Positions 43,977 through 53,028 are shown, counted from the first letter of the stretch. The stretch is 64,000 nt of DNA from Gammaproteobacteria bacterium (ex Lamellibrachia satsuma) (GCA_019623805.1 CP053680.1:3574001-3638000); one strand, 5' to 3'. Notes: a model not told the origin generated them from the sequence alone. Numbers and translations: made by a program.

Positions 43977-45599
43977 ATGAACTCTCATCTAAGATCATGG
44001 ATCCGCTCTCTCGGCACTCTGGTTATACTTATTGAGTTTACGTTCGGCAGTGCATATGCTGCTACGCAATCGCCTCAAAAAAAAGTTAGTACATCAACTG
44101 CCGACCACAGTAAGTTCGAAGTACTGCAGCAAGAGTTTTCCACTGCACCCGATGTTACCAAAGCCTGTCTGACCTGCCACACCGAAGCCAGCAAGCAGAT
44201 TCACAAAACCACTCACTGGAACTGGAAAATCACTCACCCGGAAACCGGGCAGGTTTTGGGCAAAAAGCGAGTTGTGAACAGCTTTTGCGGCTCCATTACT
44301 ACTAACTACGCGCGTTGCACCAGTTGCCATATCGGCTACGGCTGGAAGGATGACAGTTTTGATTTCTCATCAGAAGAGAATGTCGACTGTCTTGTCTGTC
44401 ATGATACAACAGACACCTATAAGAAATTTCCAACGGCTGCGGGTCATCCTACCTATGTCGACAAACCTTTCCCTAAAAAAAGCAAGAAGATATGGAAAGC
44501 ACCTGATTTAACTAAGGTCGCCCAGGCTGTTGGTAAGCCCCGCCGTGAAAATTGTGGTGTTTGTCACTTCTACGGCGGTGGCGGTGATGGTGTAAAACAT
44601 GGTGATCTTGATTCATCCATGACCAATCCTCCCCGTACACTGGATGTTCACATGGGCGTGGATGGCCTGAACTTTGTCTGCACGGAGTGCCACAGCACGG
44701 ACGGTCATGATTTAAAAGGAAGTCACTACACCTCTGTCGGGAAAGATAAACACGGTATTGATATTCCCGGGCGCGATGATCAGAGTAGGGCTTCCTGTGA
44801 ATCTTGTCATGGCGATAAGCCACACGAGGAAACGGTCAACAATAAAATCAATGATCATACGAACAAGGTGGCTTGTCAGACCTGTCATATCCCGACGTAT
44901 GCAAAAGGTGGCGTGCCCTCAAAGACCTGGTGGGACTGGTCGACTGCAGGACGCATGGACGACGATGGCAAGCACCTGAAGATAAAAGATGAGAATGGGT
45001 ATGTGACCTATGTGACCAAAAAAGGCACCTTTGAATGGGGAGAAAATCTCGTACCGGAATACGCCTGGTTGTCAGATGAAATCCGTTACCAGGAGCTCGA
45101 AGAACGGCTTGATCCTAACAGTATAGTGCCAATCAATACGTTCAAAGGTGACTACAATGACCCCGATGCCAGAATCTGGCCCTTCAAAATCATGCGGGGA
45201 AAACAACCATACGATAAAGGCAATAACACGCTGGTTATCTCTCACCTGTTTGGTAAGGACAGAGAGGCTTATTGGAAATCGTTCAATTGGAACCGCTCCA
45301 TAAAAGCAGCAATGGATGCAGCAGGTGCAGATTACAGCGGAGACTATGGCTTTATCGAAACTACCATGCACTGGCCGCTTTCACATATGGTTGCATCCAA
45401 GGAAGAAGCGTTGGGCTGTGATGAATGTCATAGTAGAAATGGACGACTAGCGGAACTTTCAGGTTTCTACATGCCGGGAAGAGATAAGAGCGATCTGTTG
45501 GACATAATTGGCTGGCTGGCTGTACTTGGAACTCTGGGTGGTGTATCGCTTCACGGTTTTGGCCGGGTCTTGTTCAGTAGAAAGAGGAGGAATGGCTGA
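43977..45599 (+). CDS. otr: octahaem tetrathionate reductase-family cytochrome
   Basis: A 540-residue octahaem cytochrome of the OTR family (Shewanella type). The eight CxxCH motifs are CLTCH, CTSCH, CLVCH, CGVCH, CTECH, CESCH, CQTCH and CDECH. The N-terminus carries a signal peptide (IEFTFGSAYA). Unlike fully soluble forms, it ends in a hydrophobic helix (IIGWLAVLGTLGGVSLHGFG) and RKRRNG, which would anchor it in the membrane. OTR reduces tetrathionate, nitrite and hydroxylamine in vitro; the true substrate here is unknown. The next gene, a cytochrome b, overlaps its stop as TGATG. Start choice is uncertain (ATGs at 43968 and 43977). Confidence 0.87.
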   Translation: MNSHLRSWIRSLGTLVILIEFTFGSAYAATQSPQKKVSTSTADHSKFEVLQQEFSTAPDVTKACLTCHTEASKQIHKTTHWNWKITHPETGQVLGKKRVVNSFCGSITTNYARCTSCHIGYGWKDDSFDFSSEENVDCLVCHDTTDTYKKFPTAAGHPTYVDKPFPKKSKKIWKAPDLTKVAQAVGKPRRENCGVCHFYGGGGDGVKHGDLDSSMTNPPRTLDVHMGVDGLNFVCTECHSTDGHDLKGSHYTSVGKDKHGIDIPGRDDQSRASCESCHGDKPHEETVNNKINDHTNKVACQTCHIPTYAKGGVPSKTWWDWSTAGRMDDDGKHLKIKDENGYVTYVTKKGTFEWGENLVPEYAWLSDEIRYQELEERLDPNSIVPINTFKGDYNDPDARIWPFKIMRGKQPYDKGNNTLVISHLFGKDREAYWKSFNWNRSIKAAMDAAGADYSGDYGFIETTMHWPLSHMVASKEEALGCDECHSRNGRLAELSGFYMPGRDKSDLLDIIGWLAVLGTLGGVSLHGFGRVLFSRKRRNG

Positions 45600-46198
45600 T
45601 GTCAAATGAAATGATCTATACTCGCTTTGAGCGTATCTGGCATTGGGTGCTTGCGATTCTCATTCTCCCCTTGTTACTCACAGGGTTTGAGATACATGGG
45701 GATTACACGATCTTGGGGTTTGAGCAGGCTGTAGATACGCATATCTTGTTTGCCTGGGCACTGATGGGGCTATTGGTGTTTGTCATCTTCTGGCATATGA
45801 CTACAGGTGAATGGAAGCAGTACATCCCATCCAGCAAAAATAACCTGATGGCTATGCTTCGCTATTATGCAGTCGATATCTTTTTGGGTGGTGGCCATCC
45901 TTTCCATATGACGCGAACAAGCAAGCTCAATCCATTGCAGCGTTTGGCCTATCTATCACTGCATGTGGTTATCACTCCAGTAACCTGGGTCAGTGGCCTG
46001 CTTTATCTATTTTACACCTCATGGGGTGACTGGGGGCTAGAAGGATTAAGCCTCACTGTAGTTGCAATGGTTCACATGGCTGCTGCCTTCGCCATGCTTG
46101 CTTTCTTGATCGTGCATCTTTACCTGGCAATTACTACCAGTGAAAAACCGTTTGGCTATGTCAAGGCTATGATCAGCGGTTACGAGAAAAAAGAATAG
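45599..46198 (+). CDS. cytochrome b561-type membrane subunit
   Basis: A 199-residue membrane protein with four hydrophobic helices and conserved histidines at FERIWHWVLA near residue 13, VDTHILFAWA, SLHVVITPVTW and FLIVHLYLA. It follows the plan of the di-haem cytochrome b561/formate dehydrogenase gamma family. It overlaps the octahaem gene (TGATG), which suggests that it passes electrons between the quinone pool and that cytochrome. GAGGAGG lies within the end of the upstream gene. Confidence 0.88.
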   Translation: MSNEMIYTRFERIWHWVLAILILPLLLTGFEIHGDYTILGFEQAVDTHILFAWALMGLLVFVIFWHMTTGEWKQYIPSSKNNLMAMLRYYAVDIFLGGGHPFHMTRTSKLNPLQRLAYLSLHVVITPVTWVSGLLYLFYTSWGDWGLEGLSLTVVAMVHMAAAFAMLAFLIVHLYLAITTSEKPFGYVKAMISGYEKKE

Positions 46199-46394
46199 GT
46201 TCTTCCTACCATTTTTTAGTCTCAAAATGATTGCGTTGGCATATTTATATGGGGAGTCTAAGAGATGTTTCGACGAGGAAAAACAAGCTATCCATGAAGT
46301 AACAAAGAATCCATTTAAAGTTTCTGTTCGGCAATTACAGAGCAGCAATGGCACACGTGATTTAACTACTTAAAAATAGAAAGGGGAGTAACTG

Positions 46395-47738
46395 ATGAAA
46401 AAACTTGTGGCGCGGGCAATTATTCCGGCGGCGACTGTATTAACTTTGATCTCACAACCTGCATGGTCGATGGGTCTTAAATCCGATGGCAAAGATTATG
46501 GCAACCTGAATCTTTATGTTAAAGCAATGAGCATCCTCTCTGCCGAGGATAACGGCTATGATCCCGATGATGGCACTTCTTACCTGCTCAAGCTGAAATA
46601 CGAAACACCATCGTGGAACAATCTGAATGTGGGTGTCGGATTCTACGCCAACGGTGATCTTTTCAGGTTAACCGACTTCGATACTGATGGGCGTCTTGCA
46701 CGTGGCATGTTTGTAACAGATGACGGATCCACCAAGTCGCAACTTGGCGAGATCTATCTTAAGTACAATCGTGAAAAATTCGCTCTGGATGCCGGTCACC
46801 AGATGTATAAGACGCCGCTGACCATCATCACCTACAGTACTATGCCGAACTTCTATTCAGCCTATAGCGCCAAGACGACGGCCGTTGAAAATGCTGTGTT
46901 CGGAATCGCACAAATTACGGATATGTCTTTTGGTTCCCGGGCCATGACCGACTTTGCGCTGATTGGTGAAGGCACCAAATCAGCAGGTGCCGCAATCAAA
47001 GCGAGCACCATTGGCCAGGCCGAGTTTCACCGCATCAGCACTGCGACCTTAGGTGCAGGCGCACCCAGCACCAACGGTATAACAGTATTAAATGCCGGTT
47101 ATTCAGGTATCAAGAATACTGAGCTGGGGCTATGGAACTATTACGTGGATGATATTGCCAACAATATCTATGCCCATGTCGACACTGCATTTCCAATGAA
47201 GGGCATGAAATTGAAACTGTCTGGCCAATTTCTGAACCAGAAGGAAATAGGCGATAAATTGGCAGGTGACCTGGACTTTAATCTGTTCGGTCTTAAGGCT
47301 GCGCTGGGTAATAAAAAATGGTCCGTATACGGTGCCTTTAACACTTCCAGTGGCGATACTGCCATGTTGAATGCCTGGGGTGGCGATCCGGCTTACACCA
47401 GCTCCATCTTTTCACGTAACGAATACCGTGAGAACGTAAACGCCTACAAAATCGGGGGTTCGTACAAGATTCTCAAGAACCTGATCGTCAAGCTCAATTA
47501 TGTGAATTACGGGCAATCCGAGACTTTAGCGCCCCGCAAGGTGCTGGGTCTTGCCGGATTGGGCATGGTTGCACCGCAAACCGATGCCTATGAGACCGAT
47601 CTCATTGTGGTCTACAAGCCTCAAAAAGATCTGATGCTTAAAGCGTTTCTTGCCGACCGTACAAGTGAATATAATGGCATCGAAGGTAAAGACCTGACCC
47701 AGACGCATTTCAGGGTTATTGCCTCTTATAATTACTAA
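46395..47738 (+). CDS. outer membrane porin
   Basis: A 447-residue outer membrane beta-barrel with signal peptide (MKKLVARAIIPAATVLTLIS, cleavage near PAWSMG). The mature chain shows alternating hydrophobic strands, such as LNVGVGFYANGDLF and NLIVKLNYVNYGQ. It ends HFRVIASYNY, with an aromatic last residue as in outer membrane proteins. The overall look is that of OprD/Campylobacter-type porins. AAAGGGGAG lies before the ATG. It is the last gene of the cytochrome cluster, after a 196-base gap. It may carry anionic substrates of the periplasmic reductases, but this is only suggested by position. Confidence 0.85.
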   Translation: MKKLVARAIIPAATVLTLISQPAWSMGLKSDGKDYGNLNLYVKAMSILSAEDNGYDPDDGTSYLLKLKYETPSWNNLNVGVGFYANGDLFRLTDFDTDGRLARGMFVTDDGSTKSQLGEIYLKYNREKFALDAGHQMYKTPLTIITYSTMPNFYSAYSAKTTAVENAVFGIAQITDMSFGSRAMTDFALIGEGTKSAGAAIKASTIGQAEFHRISTATLGAGAPSTNGITVLNAGYSGIKNTELGLWNYYVDDIANNIYAHVDTAFPMKGMKLKLSGQFLNQKEIGDKLAGDLDFNLFGLKAALGNKKWSVYGAFNTSSGDTAMLNAWGGDPAYTSSIFSRNEYRENVNAYKIGGSYKILKNLIVKLNYVNYGQSETLAPRKVLGLAGLGMVAPQTDAYETDLIVVYKPQKDLMLKAFLADRTSEYNGIEGKDLTQTHFRVIASYNY

Positions 47739-48200
47739 TTATCTTTATTCTTCTGAAATCCTTGCGCATGATAGAGCGGGGTCGTTTACAGAAAGGCTGC
47801 TGTGTATGCCTTCTGATGGCCTCGTTCGTCAGCGCAATTTACTGAACCACGACATATGCGCAGCAGGCGTATCGTCAAGCTGACAATTCCATAGAAAACT
47901 GATGGAGTATCTGGGACTCTCATCTCCAGATTCTCTCATCGCTTGCCTCCTGCTCCATGGGAATATCGCAAACGCCCGAATCCTGCCTTATATTGCAAAT
48001 AGCAGAATGTATCCCTCCACATCTCCCCCCCCCCAGCAAAAAGCTGTGATCCCGATCCACCCTGTCAACGGCATCGTTATGTGATCTAGTTCTCAGGAAT
48101 ACGCTCCGTTTGTGTCGGCATTGAGCATTGTCAATTGCTCTATTATGCTGTCCTTATATTCTAATGCTTTACTATCAACCAACGTTTCAGGAGCAGTATC
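47739..48200 (+). other. spacer with a C10 tract
   Basis: No gene can be supported. The stretch contains ten consecutive Cs at 48025-48034 and an AT-rich zone at 48140-48170 that may hold the promoter of the small secreted protein downstream. Confidence 0.5.
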
Positions 48201-48452
48201 ATGAAAACGTTATTAAAAACCCTTTCGACCTCAGCTCTCATTCTCGCAACAGGCCTTACCGTGGCCGCTCCACAGGAGGTGGGGAATCCACAAGTAAATG
48301 GGTTGGAAGATCCTTGTCTTAGCTACTACCGCGACTTCTATGGTCCCGACGCTGTTGGTGAACCGTTCGTCAAGACAGATCAGACCTCAGACCAAACCGC
48401 TGAAGTCGACCTCTCCTCAATGGAAGATCCGACCAACTACTATAATTGGTAG
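48201..48452 (+). CDS. small secreted acidic protein
   Basis: An 83-residue preprotein with a signal peptide (MKTLLKTLSTSALILATGLT, cleavage after VAA). The mature part is about 60 residues, strongly acidic, and repeats a motif: LEDPCLSYYRDFYG near the middle and MEDPTNYYNW at the C-terminus. A single Cys is present. AGGAG lies eight bases before the ATG and a terminator follows at once, so it is a one-gene unit. The family is unknown to me. Confidence 0.75.
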   Translation: MKTLLKTLSTSALILATGLTVAAPQEVGNPQVNGLEDPCLSYYRDFYGPDAVGEPFVKTDQTSDQTAEVDLSSMEDPTNYYNW

Positions 48453-48469
48453 CCTGGTCGGTATAAGGT

Positions 48470-48499
48470 GCCTGCCTGCAGGGGCAGGCGTTTAATTTT
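48470..48499 (+). terminator. intrinsic terminator of the small secreted protein gene
   Basis: GCCTGCC and GGCAGGC form the stem, followed by GTTTAATTTT. Confidence 0.8.
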
Positions 48500-48616
48500 C
48501 ACCTTGGGAGCCTCAGCATAAGGCTACCTGCCCATTCTCGGGGGGATTGCCTCGTACTCTGTCAGAAACAGAGTTTTTATACAGAAATATGTTCTAAGCG
48601 GACACAGACCCTTCTG

Positions 48617-48665
48617 TACTGCATGGATTACCGTCGCCCCGCTAACGAGGCGACGGTGCAGTAGC
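48617..48665. terminator. long hairpin after the alkylsulfatase gene
   Basis: CCGTCGCC pairs with GGCGACGG, and outside a bulge TACTGCA pairs with TGCAGTA. It lies about 20 bases after the minus-strand gene; no clear T-run follows. Confidence 0.5.
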
Positions 48666-48685
48666 AGCACTCCTCCGAGTGTGGT

Positions 48686-50785
48686 TTAACCCCCAGCGGA
48701 ATTAGCAGGTGCTTCCTGCTCAAATACGTTTTTCTCTGGTGTCAGATCCTGCGCGCCGGTACCAGGCATTATTTCGAAACCCATGTCAAAATTCACCAGC
48801 ATGGGCTTCAATTGCTCGTACACTTCTCTGTTACCCTTGAGCTTTGCCTTGCCTGATTTTATCTGCTCGTCAAAGCTGACAGCACCCATCATGGTTTTTT
48901 CCAGGTCAGCGCGATTCAGCGTAATAGTCAGGTCAGCATCGTCGGCCTGATAGCCTTCGATATTAGTAAGCGTGGCATTACTGAGTTCGATCACAAACTT
49001 CTCATCATTGTCTGGCGTGATCAGATTGATTTTAAATTCATGACCTTCGGCTTTCTTACTATCAAGACGCACAGCAAGGAAATCCAACCACAGATCGGTG
49101 GTCATTGCGCTGATCATGTCTGGACCGGCCGTCTTGGGTGAATCGCCAGTTGGAATACCAGAGCGCAGTTCATAAGCCGCCGCCAGGAAGCTGTTACGCA
49201 CACTGGGGCTCTCCTGTTGGTAGCCAATCTGCTCGAATATATCGGCCAACAGATCCTTGGCTTCCTGATTCTGTGGTTCAGCGTAAACCAGCTTGTTCAC
49301 TATCTCTTGGGCATGTAGATATTTGCCTTCTTTATACAGAGTCTTACCCTTGGTGATGATTGGTTTTGCCCCCCCCATCATCTCAACATACAGCGGTGCC
49401 GAATCTTCAGGAGAGAGAGGAATCAATGTGGCTGGATTTGCATCCCAGTAACCAAGGTACCGGTTAACAACCGCTCGGCTGTTATGCTCAACAGAACCGT
49501 GATAGCTACGTGCAGCCCACTGTTCTTGTAGACTTTTTGGCACTTCATACACATTGTGAATCTGGTTGATGGTCACGCCTTGGTTGGCCAGATGCAGTAC
49601 ACCATTATTCAAGTTGGCATAGGTATCGCGTTGTGCCCGCATTACCTCCTGAACCCGTTCTTTACCCCAACGCGGCCAACTATGGGAGGCGAACATCACC
49701 TCAGCGTCTTGTCCGAACAGGTAGAGCGCCTTGTTAATCTGTTTTGACCATTCCAACGCATCACGCACCAACGCTCCTCGGAGTGTGTATATGTTGTGGA
49801 TTGTGCCGGTAATATTTTCTGCCGCCCAAAAAGCTTTCATGTCAGGAAAATAGGTGTTCATTTCAGCAGGTGCTTCCGTGCCAGGTGTGTTCTGAAAAAC
49901 CATTTTCACCCCATCGACGGTCATCTCTTCGATATCCTTGTCGATGATCACTGTGGGAGGAATAAGCCCTAAATTACCTGCCGCCGTATTCTTGCCAATG
50001 GACTGGTCCACATGACCAAACGGACTACGCGGCAAAAGCACCCCGTACTGAAAGAACATGCGTCGGGTCATTGCATTACCAGCGTAGACGTTCTCTGAAA
50101 CCGCGTGATCCATGAAGCCTACAGGTGCAATAATCTTGATCTTTCCGCTATTGACATCTTCGATACTGGCAACACCTCGCACACCGCCGAAATGGTCCGC
50201 GTGGGAGTGGGAGTAGACAACAGCAACAACGGGACGCTCACCAAGCTGTTCATTGATGAACTTCAGTGCAGCTGCTGCCGTCTCCTTCGCGGTCAAAGGA
50301 TCGAACACGATCCAGCCGGTATCGCTCTTGATAAAGCTGATATTTGCCAGATCGTAGCCACGCACCTGGTAGATGCCGGGAATGACTTCGTATAGACCGT
50401 AGTTCATATTCAGAATGGCCTGACGCTGAAGTGACGGATGAATGCTATCGAAGTCCTTCTCCTGCAAAAGCCATTCGTAGCTGCCCATATCCCATGCCAC
50501 ATGACCCGCTTCTGCCATGATCTGCTTGTAATCAGGAGCGGCTATGAAGCCTTTTTTCTGCTCTTCAAAATCCCGCTTGTCTGTAAACGGCAATATCTTG
50601 CGCTGTTGCTCCTGCAGGTTGACGGTGTACTTTGAAGGCAATTTTCCCTTGGGGTGGAAGTGTTTTCCCTCCATAGCCCCCGAGTCGTTCTGCACACCAC
50701 CCCCTCCGGCTGCAAAAGCGGCTCCGAATCCACCAGTCAGCAAGGTGACACATGCTGTCATCGCTATTATCTCTTTGTTCTTCAT
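48686..50785 (-). CDS. secreted alkylsulfatase, MBL fold
   Basis: A 699-residue metallo-beta-lactamase-fold sulfatase of the SdsA type, which hydrolyses primary alkyl sulfates to alcohol and sulfate. A signal peptide ends near AFAAGG. The zinc motif VVYSHSHADHFGGVRG lies near residue 200. An alkylsulfatase dimerisation domain follows around residues 420-560, then an SCP2-like lipid-binding domain at the C-terminus (EGHEFKINLITPDNDEKFVI). The length fits the family (about 660-700). It would act in the periplasm. It is divergent from the small protein at 50979, and a hairpin follows its stop. Confidence 0.93.
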   Translation of the reverse strand: MKNKEIIAMTACVTLLTGGFGAAFAAGGGGVQNDSGAMEGKHFHPKGKLPSKYTVNLQEQQRKILPFTDKRDFEEQKKGFIAAPDYKQIMAEAGHVAWDMGSYEWLLQEKDFDSIHPSLQRQAILNMNYGLYEVIPGIYQVRGYDLANISFIKSDTGWIVFDPLTAKETAAAALKFINEQLGERPVVAVVYSHSHADHFGGVRGVASIEDVNSGKIKIIAPVGFMDHAVSENVYAGNAMTRRMFFQYGVLLPRSPFGHVDQSIGKNTAAGNLGLIPPTVIIDKDIEEMTVDGVKMVFQNTPGTEAPAEMNTYFPDMKAFWAAENITGTIHNIYTLRGALVRDALEWSKQINKALYLFGQDAEVMFASHSWPRWGKERVQEVMRAQRDTYANLNNGVLHLANQGVTINQIHNVYEVPKSLQEQWAARSYHGSVEHNSRAVVNRYLGYWDANPATLIPLSPEDSAPLYVEMMGGAKPIITKGKTLYKEGKYLHAQEIVNKLVYAEPQNQEAKDLLADIFEQIGYQQESPSVRNSFLAAAYELRSGIPTGDSPKTAGPDMISAMTTDLWLDFLAVRLDSKKAEGHEFKINLITPDNDEKFVIELSNATLTNIEGYQADDADLTITLNRADLEKTMMGAVSFDEQIKSGKAKLKGNREVYEQLKPMLVNFDMGFEIMPGTGAQDLTPEKNVFEQEAPANSAGG

Positions 50786-50978
50786 CGATCATTTCCCTGA
50801 TATTAGGTGTGAGTGTATTGAATTGCACGGAAAAGTGACTTGAAAACTGCCCCATCCATCCAAGCGGAGTGTAGTATGTTTTGTGGGTTTTCATTTGCCC
50901 ATCAAAGTTTTATCACTTTCATGCCAGTGATATACAGAAGCTATTTAATCACTGGCTAGCAGTTTTATAGGAGGCGCT

Positions 50979-51389
50979 ATGGATAGCAAGAAAGCCGGCA
51001 CATTGCTAATCGTTTTGATTATTGTGATGAGTGTGTGGGGCACTCCAGTATATACGGCTGAAATCCCACAGGCACAGCCAGGTAAAGGGCTGATTGTATT
51101 CAGCCGGCTGGATAAATTTGGGGGCAAGGCAATCCGTTTCAATATAAACCATCCAGGTGGTGCGATTGGACAACTATTGAGTGGAACTCTTCTCTATAAA
51201 TATTTCGACCCTGGTGAACAAACTTTCTACTCGCAGGTAATATCACAAGATGCGATCACCGTGAATGTAGAGGCAGGAAAAATCTATTACGTCAGAGGTG
51301 ATGTGAAGATGGGCTTACTTGCTGGACGACCCAATTTCACCCAAATGTCAGAATCTCAAGCCCGATCAGAAATAGCGGGGCTGAAATAG
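50979..51389 (+). CDS. secreted protein, DUF2846-like
   Basis: A 136-residue protein with a signal peptide (residues 1-26, GTLLIVLIIVMSVWGTPVY). The mature chain alternates short beta-strands (GLIVFSRLDKFGGKAIRFNI, AITVNVEAGKIYYVRGDVKM). This recalls the DUF2846 family of small exported proteins. There is no lipobox cysteine. AGGAGG lies four bases before the ATG. Its function is unknown. Confidence 0.72.
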   Translation: MDSKKAGTLLIVLIIVMSVWGTPVYTAEIPQAQPGKGLIVFSRLDKFGGKAIRFNINHPGGAIGQLLSGTLLYKYFDPGEQTFYSQVISQDAITVNVEAGKIYYVRGDVKMGLLAGRPNFTQMSESQARSEIAGLK

Positions 51390-51594
51390 CACAAAAATTT
51401 GGATCAATATCGAAATTCTTGAAGAGGGAAATGTCTTTTCGAAAGCAAAACTTAACAAGGGAAGACGTAGGACGACTGGCTTTTTACCACGGCTTCGTGG
51501 ATCGCCATAGTAATTAACTGTAAAAGGACTGGCCAGGCCCCAATCAAGCCGTTTTTAAAACTAAATGGTGCACCTCACGCCACCAATGCCTCTA
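51390..51594. other. unassigned stretch beside an integrase remnant
   Basis: A 28-codon frame at 51431-51517 (+, MSFRKQNLTREDVGRLAFYH and eight more residues) has a GAGGGA ribosome-binding site but is too short to identify. The rest may be further debris of the integrated element. Confidence 0.4.
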
Positions 51595-51720
51595 TCAAGG
51601 CACTGATGCCCAGTCTCTTGGTTCTCGCTTACCGATAGCGTGGCGTAAGATCTGCGGTACGGCTCGACGGAAGTAGAATATCCCATGGCAGTTGCGCTGG
51701 AGATAAGAGGGGATGTGCAT
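51595..51720 (-). pseudogene. N-terminal remnant of a tyrosine recombinase (integrase)
   Basis: A 41-codon frame with GGAG seven bases before its ATG. It reads MHIPSYLQRNCHGIFYFRRA then VPQILRHAIGKREPRDW, close to the N-terminal pattern of tyrosine recombinases (P.YLQR..G.YYFRRRVP..LR.AIGKRE). It ends at a TGA after the GKRE motif, and the core-binding and catalytic domains are gone. It lies 107 bases downstream of the tRNA-Leu 3' end on the same strand, the usual site for such integrases. The match is from memory of the family pattern. Confidence 0.65.
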
Positions 51721-51793
51721 GGTGATTCTCCAAGTCAGAACCACTGCTTTGTATGAGTCTTTTGTATTACCGCGATCATGGAGAGGGTGAAAA

Positions 51794-51822
51794 TAAAAAA
51801 CCCCCTGATAAATCAGAGGGTT
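51794..51822 (-). terminator. terminator of tRNA-Leu
   Basis: On the minus strand CCCTCTGA and TCAGGGGG form a stem with one mismatch, followed by a run of Ts, six bases after the CCA end. Confidence 0.85.
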
Positions 51823-51827
51823 AGATA

Positions 51828-51914
51828 TGGTGCCGAGGAGAGGACTTGAACCTCCACGGGGTTACCCCCACATGCACCTGAAGCATGCGTGTCTACCAAT
51901 TTCACCACCTCGGC
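51828..51914 (-). tRNA. tRNA-Leu (anticodon CAG)
   Basis: An 87-nt class II tRNA. The acceptor stem GCCGAGG pairs with its partner before an encoded CCA. The D-arm region reads GGTGAAATTGGTAGAC. The anticodon loop TTCAGGT gives CAG. A variable arm follows, then GGTTCAAGTCC of the T-arm. It reads CUG codons. Confidence 0.95.
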
Positions 51915-51952
51915 TAAGAGGGTGCTAAACGGCTGTGCCGTCTGGAGCGCGA

Positions 51953-51981
51953 ACTTTACCGATAGATGGTTGGAGTGTCAA
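51953..51981 (-). promoter_or_regulatory. sigma-70 promoter of tRNA-Leu
   Basis: On the minus strand TTGACA, a 17-base spacer and TAAAGT lie 39 bases upstream of the mature tRNA 5' end. Confidence 0.75.
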
Positions 51982-52077
51982 CTTTTGAGGGGTAGATTCG
52001 ACCTCGATTGGATTGGGCGGTTTGCTGTGCTAGGTTGCTTCCGTTTCAGGGCAGATTTTCAGGTGATTCGATCTCTT

Positions 52078-52920
52078 ATGGGTATACGTAACAGTGGGGT
52101 GCTTCCTTTTCTCCAGGCATTGATGTTCATGCTTTTTGTCGGGGCAGCTTCTGCCGCTTCAGAATCGTTGATTCTCAAAGGGGATCTTGTTCAGGGGGGG
52201 ATGGCAATCGGCCATGTGTCGCCAGGCGAAAAAGTCTCCGTTAACGGTATAGGGGTTAGGGTTTCGGCTGACGGTGTGTTTGTGCTCGGTTTTGGCCGGG
52301 ATGCAGCACTGGAAAATCGTGTCGAAGTGTCGGGTAGTGATGGACGCAAGCGGGTTGAACTGCTCAAAATCGGCAAACGCGCCTACAAAGTTCAACGTAT
52401 TGACGGCTTACCACAGAAGAAGGTAACTCCGCCGAAGATGGATTGGGCACGAATCAAGAAAGAAAACGCCATGGTGAAGCAGGCACGCAAGCTGGATGAT
52501 CCACGTACCGATTTTCTGGGTGGATTCGTCTGGCCCGTGAAAGGCCGGATCAGTGGGGTCTACGGGAGTCAGCGCATTCTCAACGGCACGCCGAAACGGC
52601 CCCATATGGGCGTCGATGTGGCTGCATCTACCGGAACCAAGGTGGTCGCACCGGCGGATGGGATGGTTACACTGGTGCATGATGATATGTTCTATTCCGG
52701 TGGTACCCTATTGGTCGACCACGGCCATGGTGTGACCTCTTCATTTTTGCACTTGAGCCGGATTCTGGTGAAGAAAGGGAGTAAGGTCCGTCAGGGACAG
52801 GTTCTCGCCGAGGTTGGGTCGACAGGCCGGGCGACTGGTCCCCATCTGCATTGGGGGTTGAATCTGTTTGGAACCCGCCTTGATCCTCAGCTGGCTGCCG
52901 GTCCCATGGATAAGAAGTGA
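52078..52920 (+). CDS. exported M23-family metallopeptidase
   Basis: A 280-residue exported protein with a LytM/peptidase M23 domain. A signal peptide (FLQALMFMLFVGAASA) starts the mature form. A beta-domain of about 75 residues follows, then the peptidase domain with HMGVDVAASTGTKV near 178, LLVDHGHGVTSSFLHL near 215 and GPHLHWGLN near 260. These carry the zinc-ligand His and Asp and the HLH motif, all intact. The enzyme would cleave peptidoglycan crosslinks or act as an amidase activator. The ATG at 52078 has a poor ribosome-binding site; a GTG at 52063 is an alternative. Confidence 0.88.
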   Translation: MGIRNSGVLPFLQALMFMLFVGAASAASESLILKGDLVQGGMAIGHVSPGEKVSVNGIGVRVSADGVFVLGFGRDAALENRVEVSGSDGRKRVELLKIGKRAYKVQRIDGLPQKKVTPPKMDWARIKKENAMVKQARKLDDPRTDFLGGFVWPVKGRISGVYGSQRILNGTPKRPHMGVDVAASTGTKVVAPADGMVTLVHDDMFYSGGTLLVDHGHGVTSSFLHLSRILVKKGSKVRQGQVLAEVGSTGRATGPHLHWGLNLFGTRLDPQLAAGPMDKK

Positions 52921-52946
52921 GCGCAGGCGGCCTTTGGATCGAAGAC

Positions 52947-52974
52947 TTACGTTGATCCTTCAATACCCTATAAT
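52947..52974 (+). promoter_or_regulatory. probable promoter of the TolC-like gene
   Basis: A perfect TATAAT (52969-52974) lies 16 bases after TTACGT (52947-52952), 54 bases before the start codon. Confidence 0.55.
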
Positions 52975-53028
52975 AACTGTTTTAGTCGGTACCCTGTGGT
53001 CCGAATCCCTCTAGGAATGGAGCTGAAG

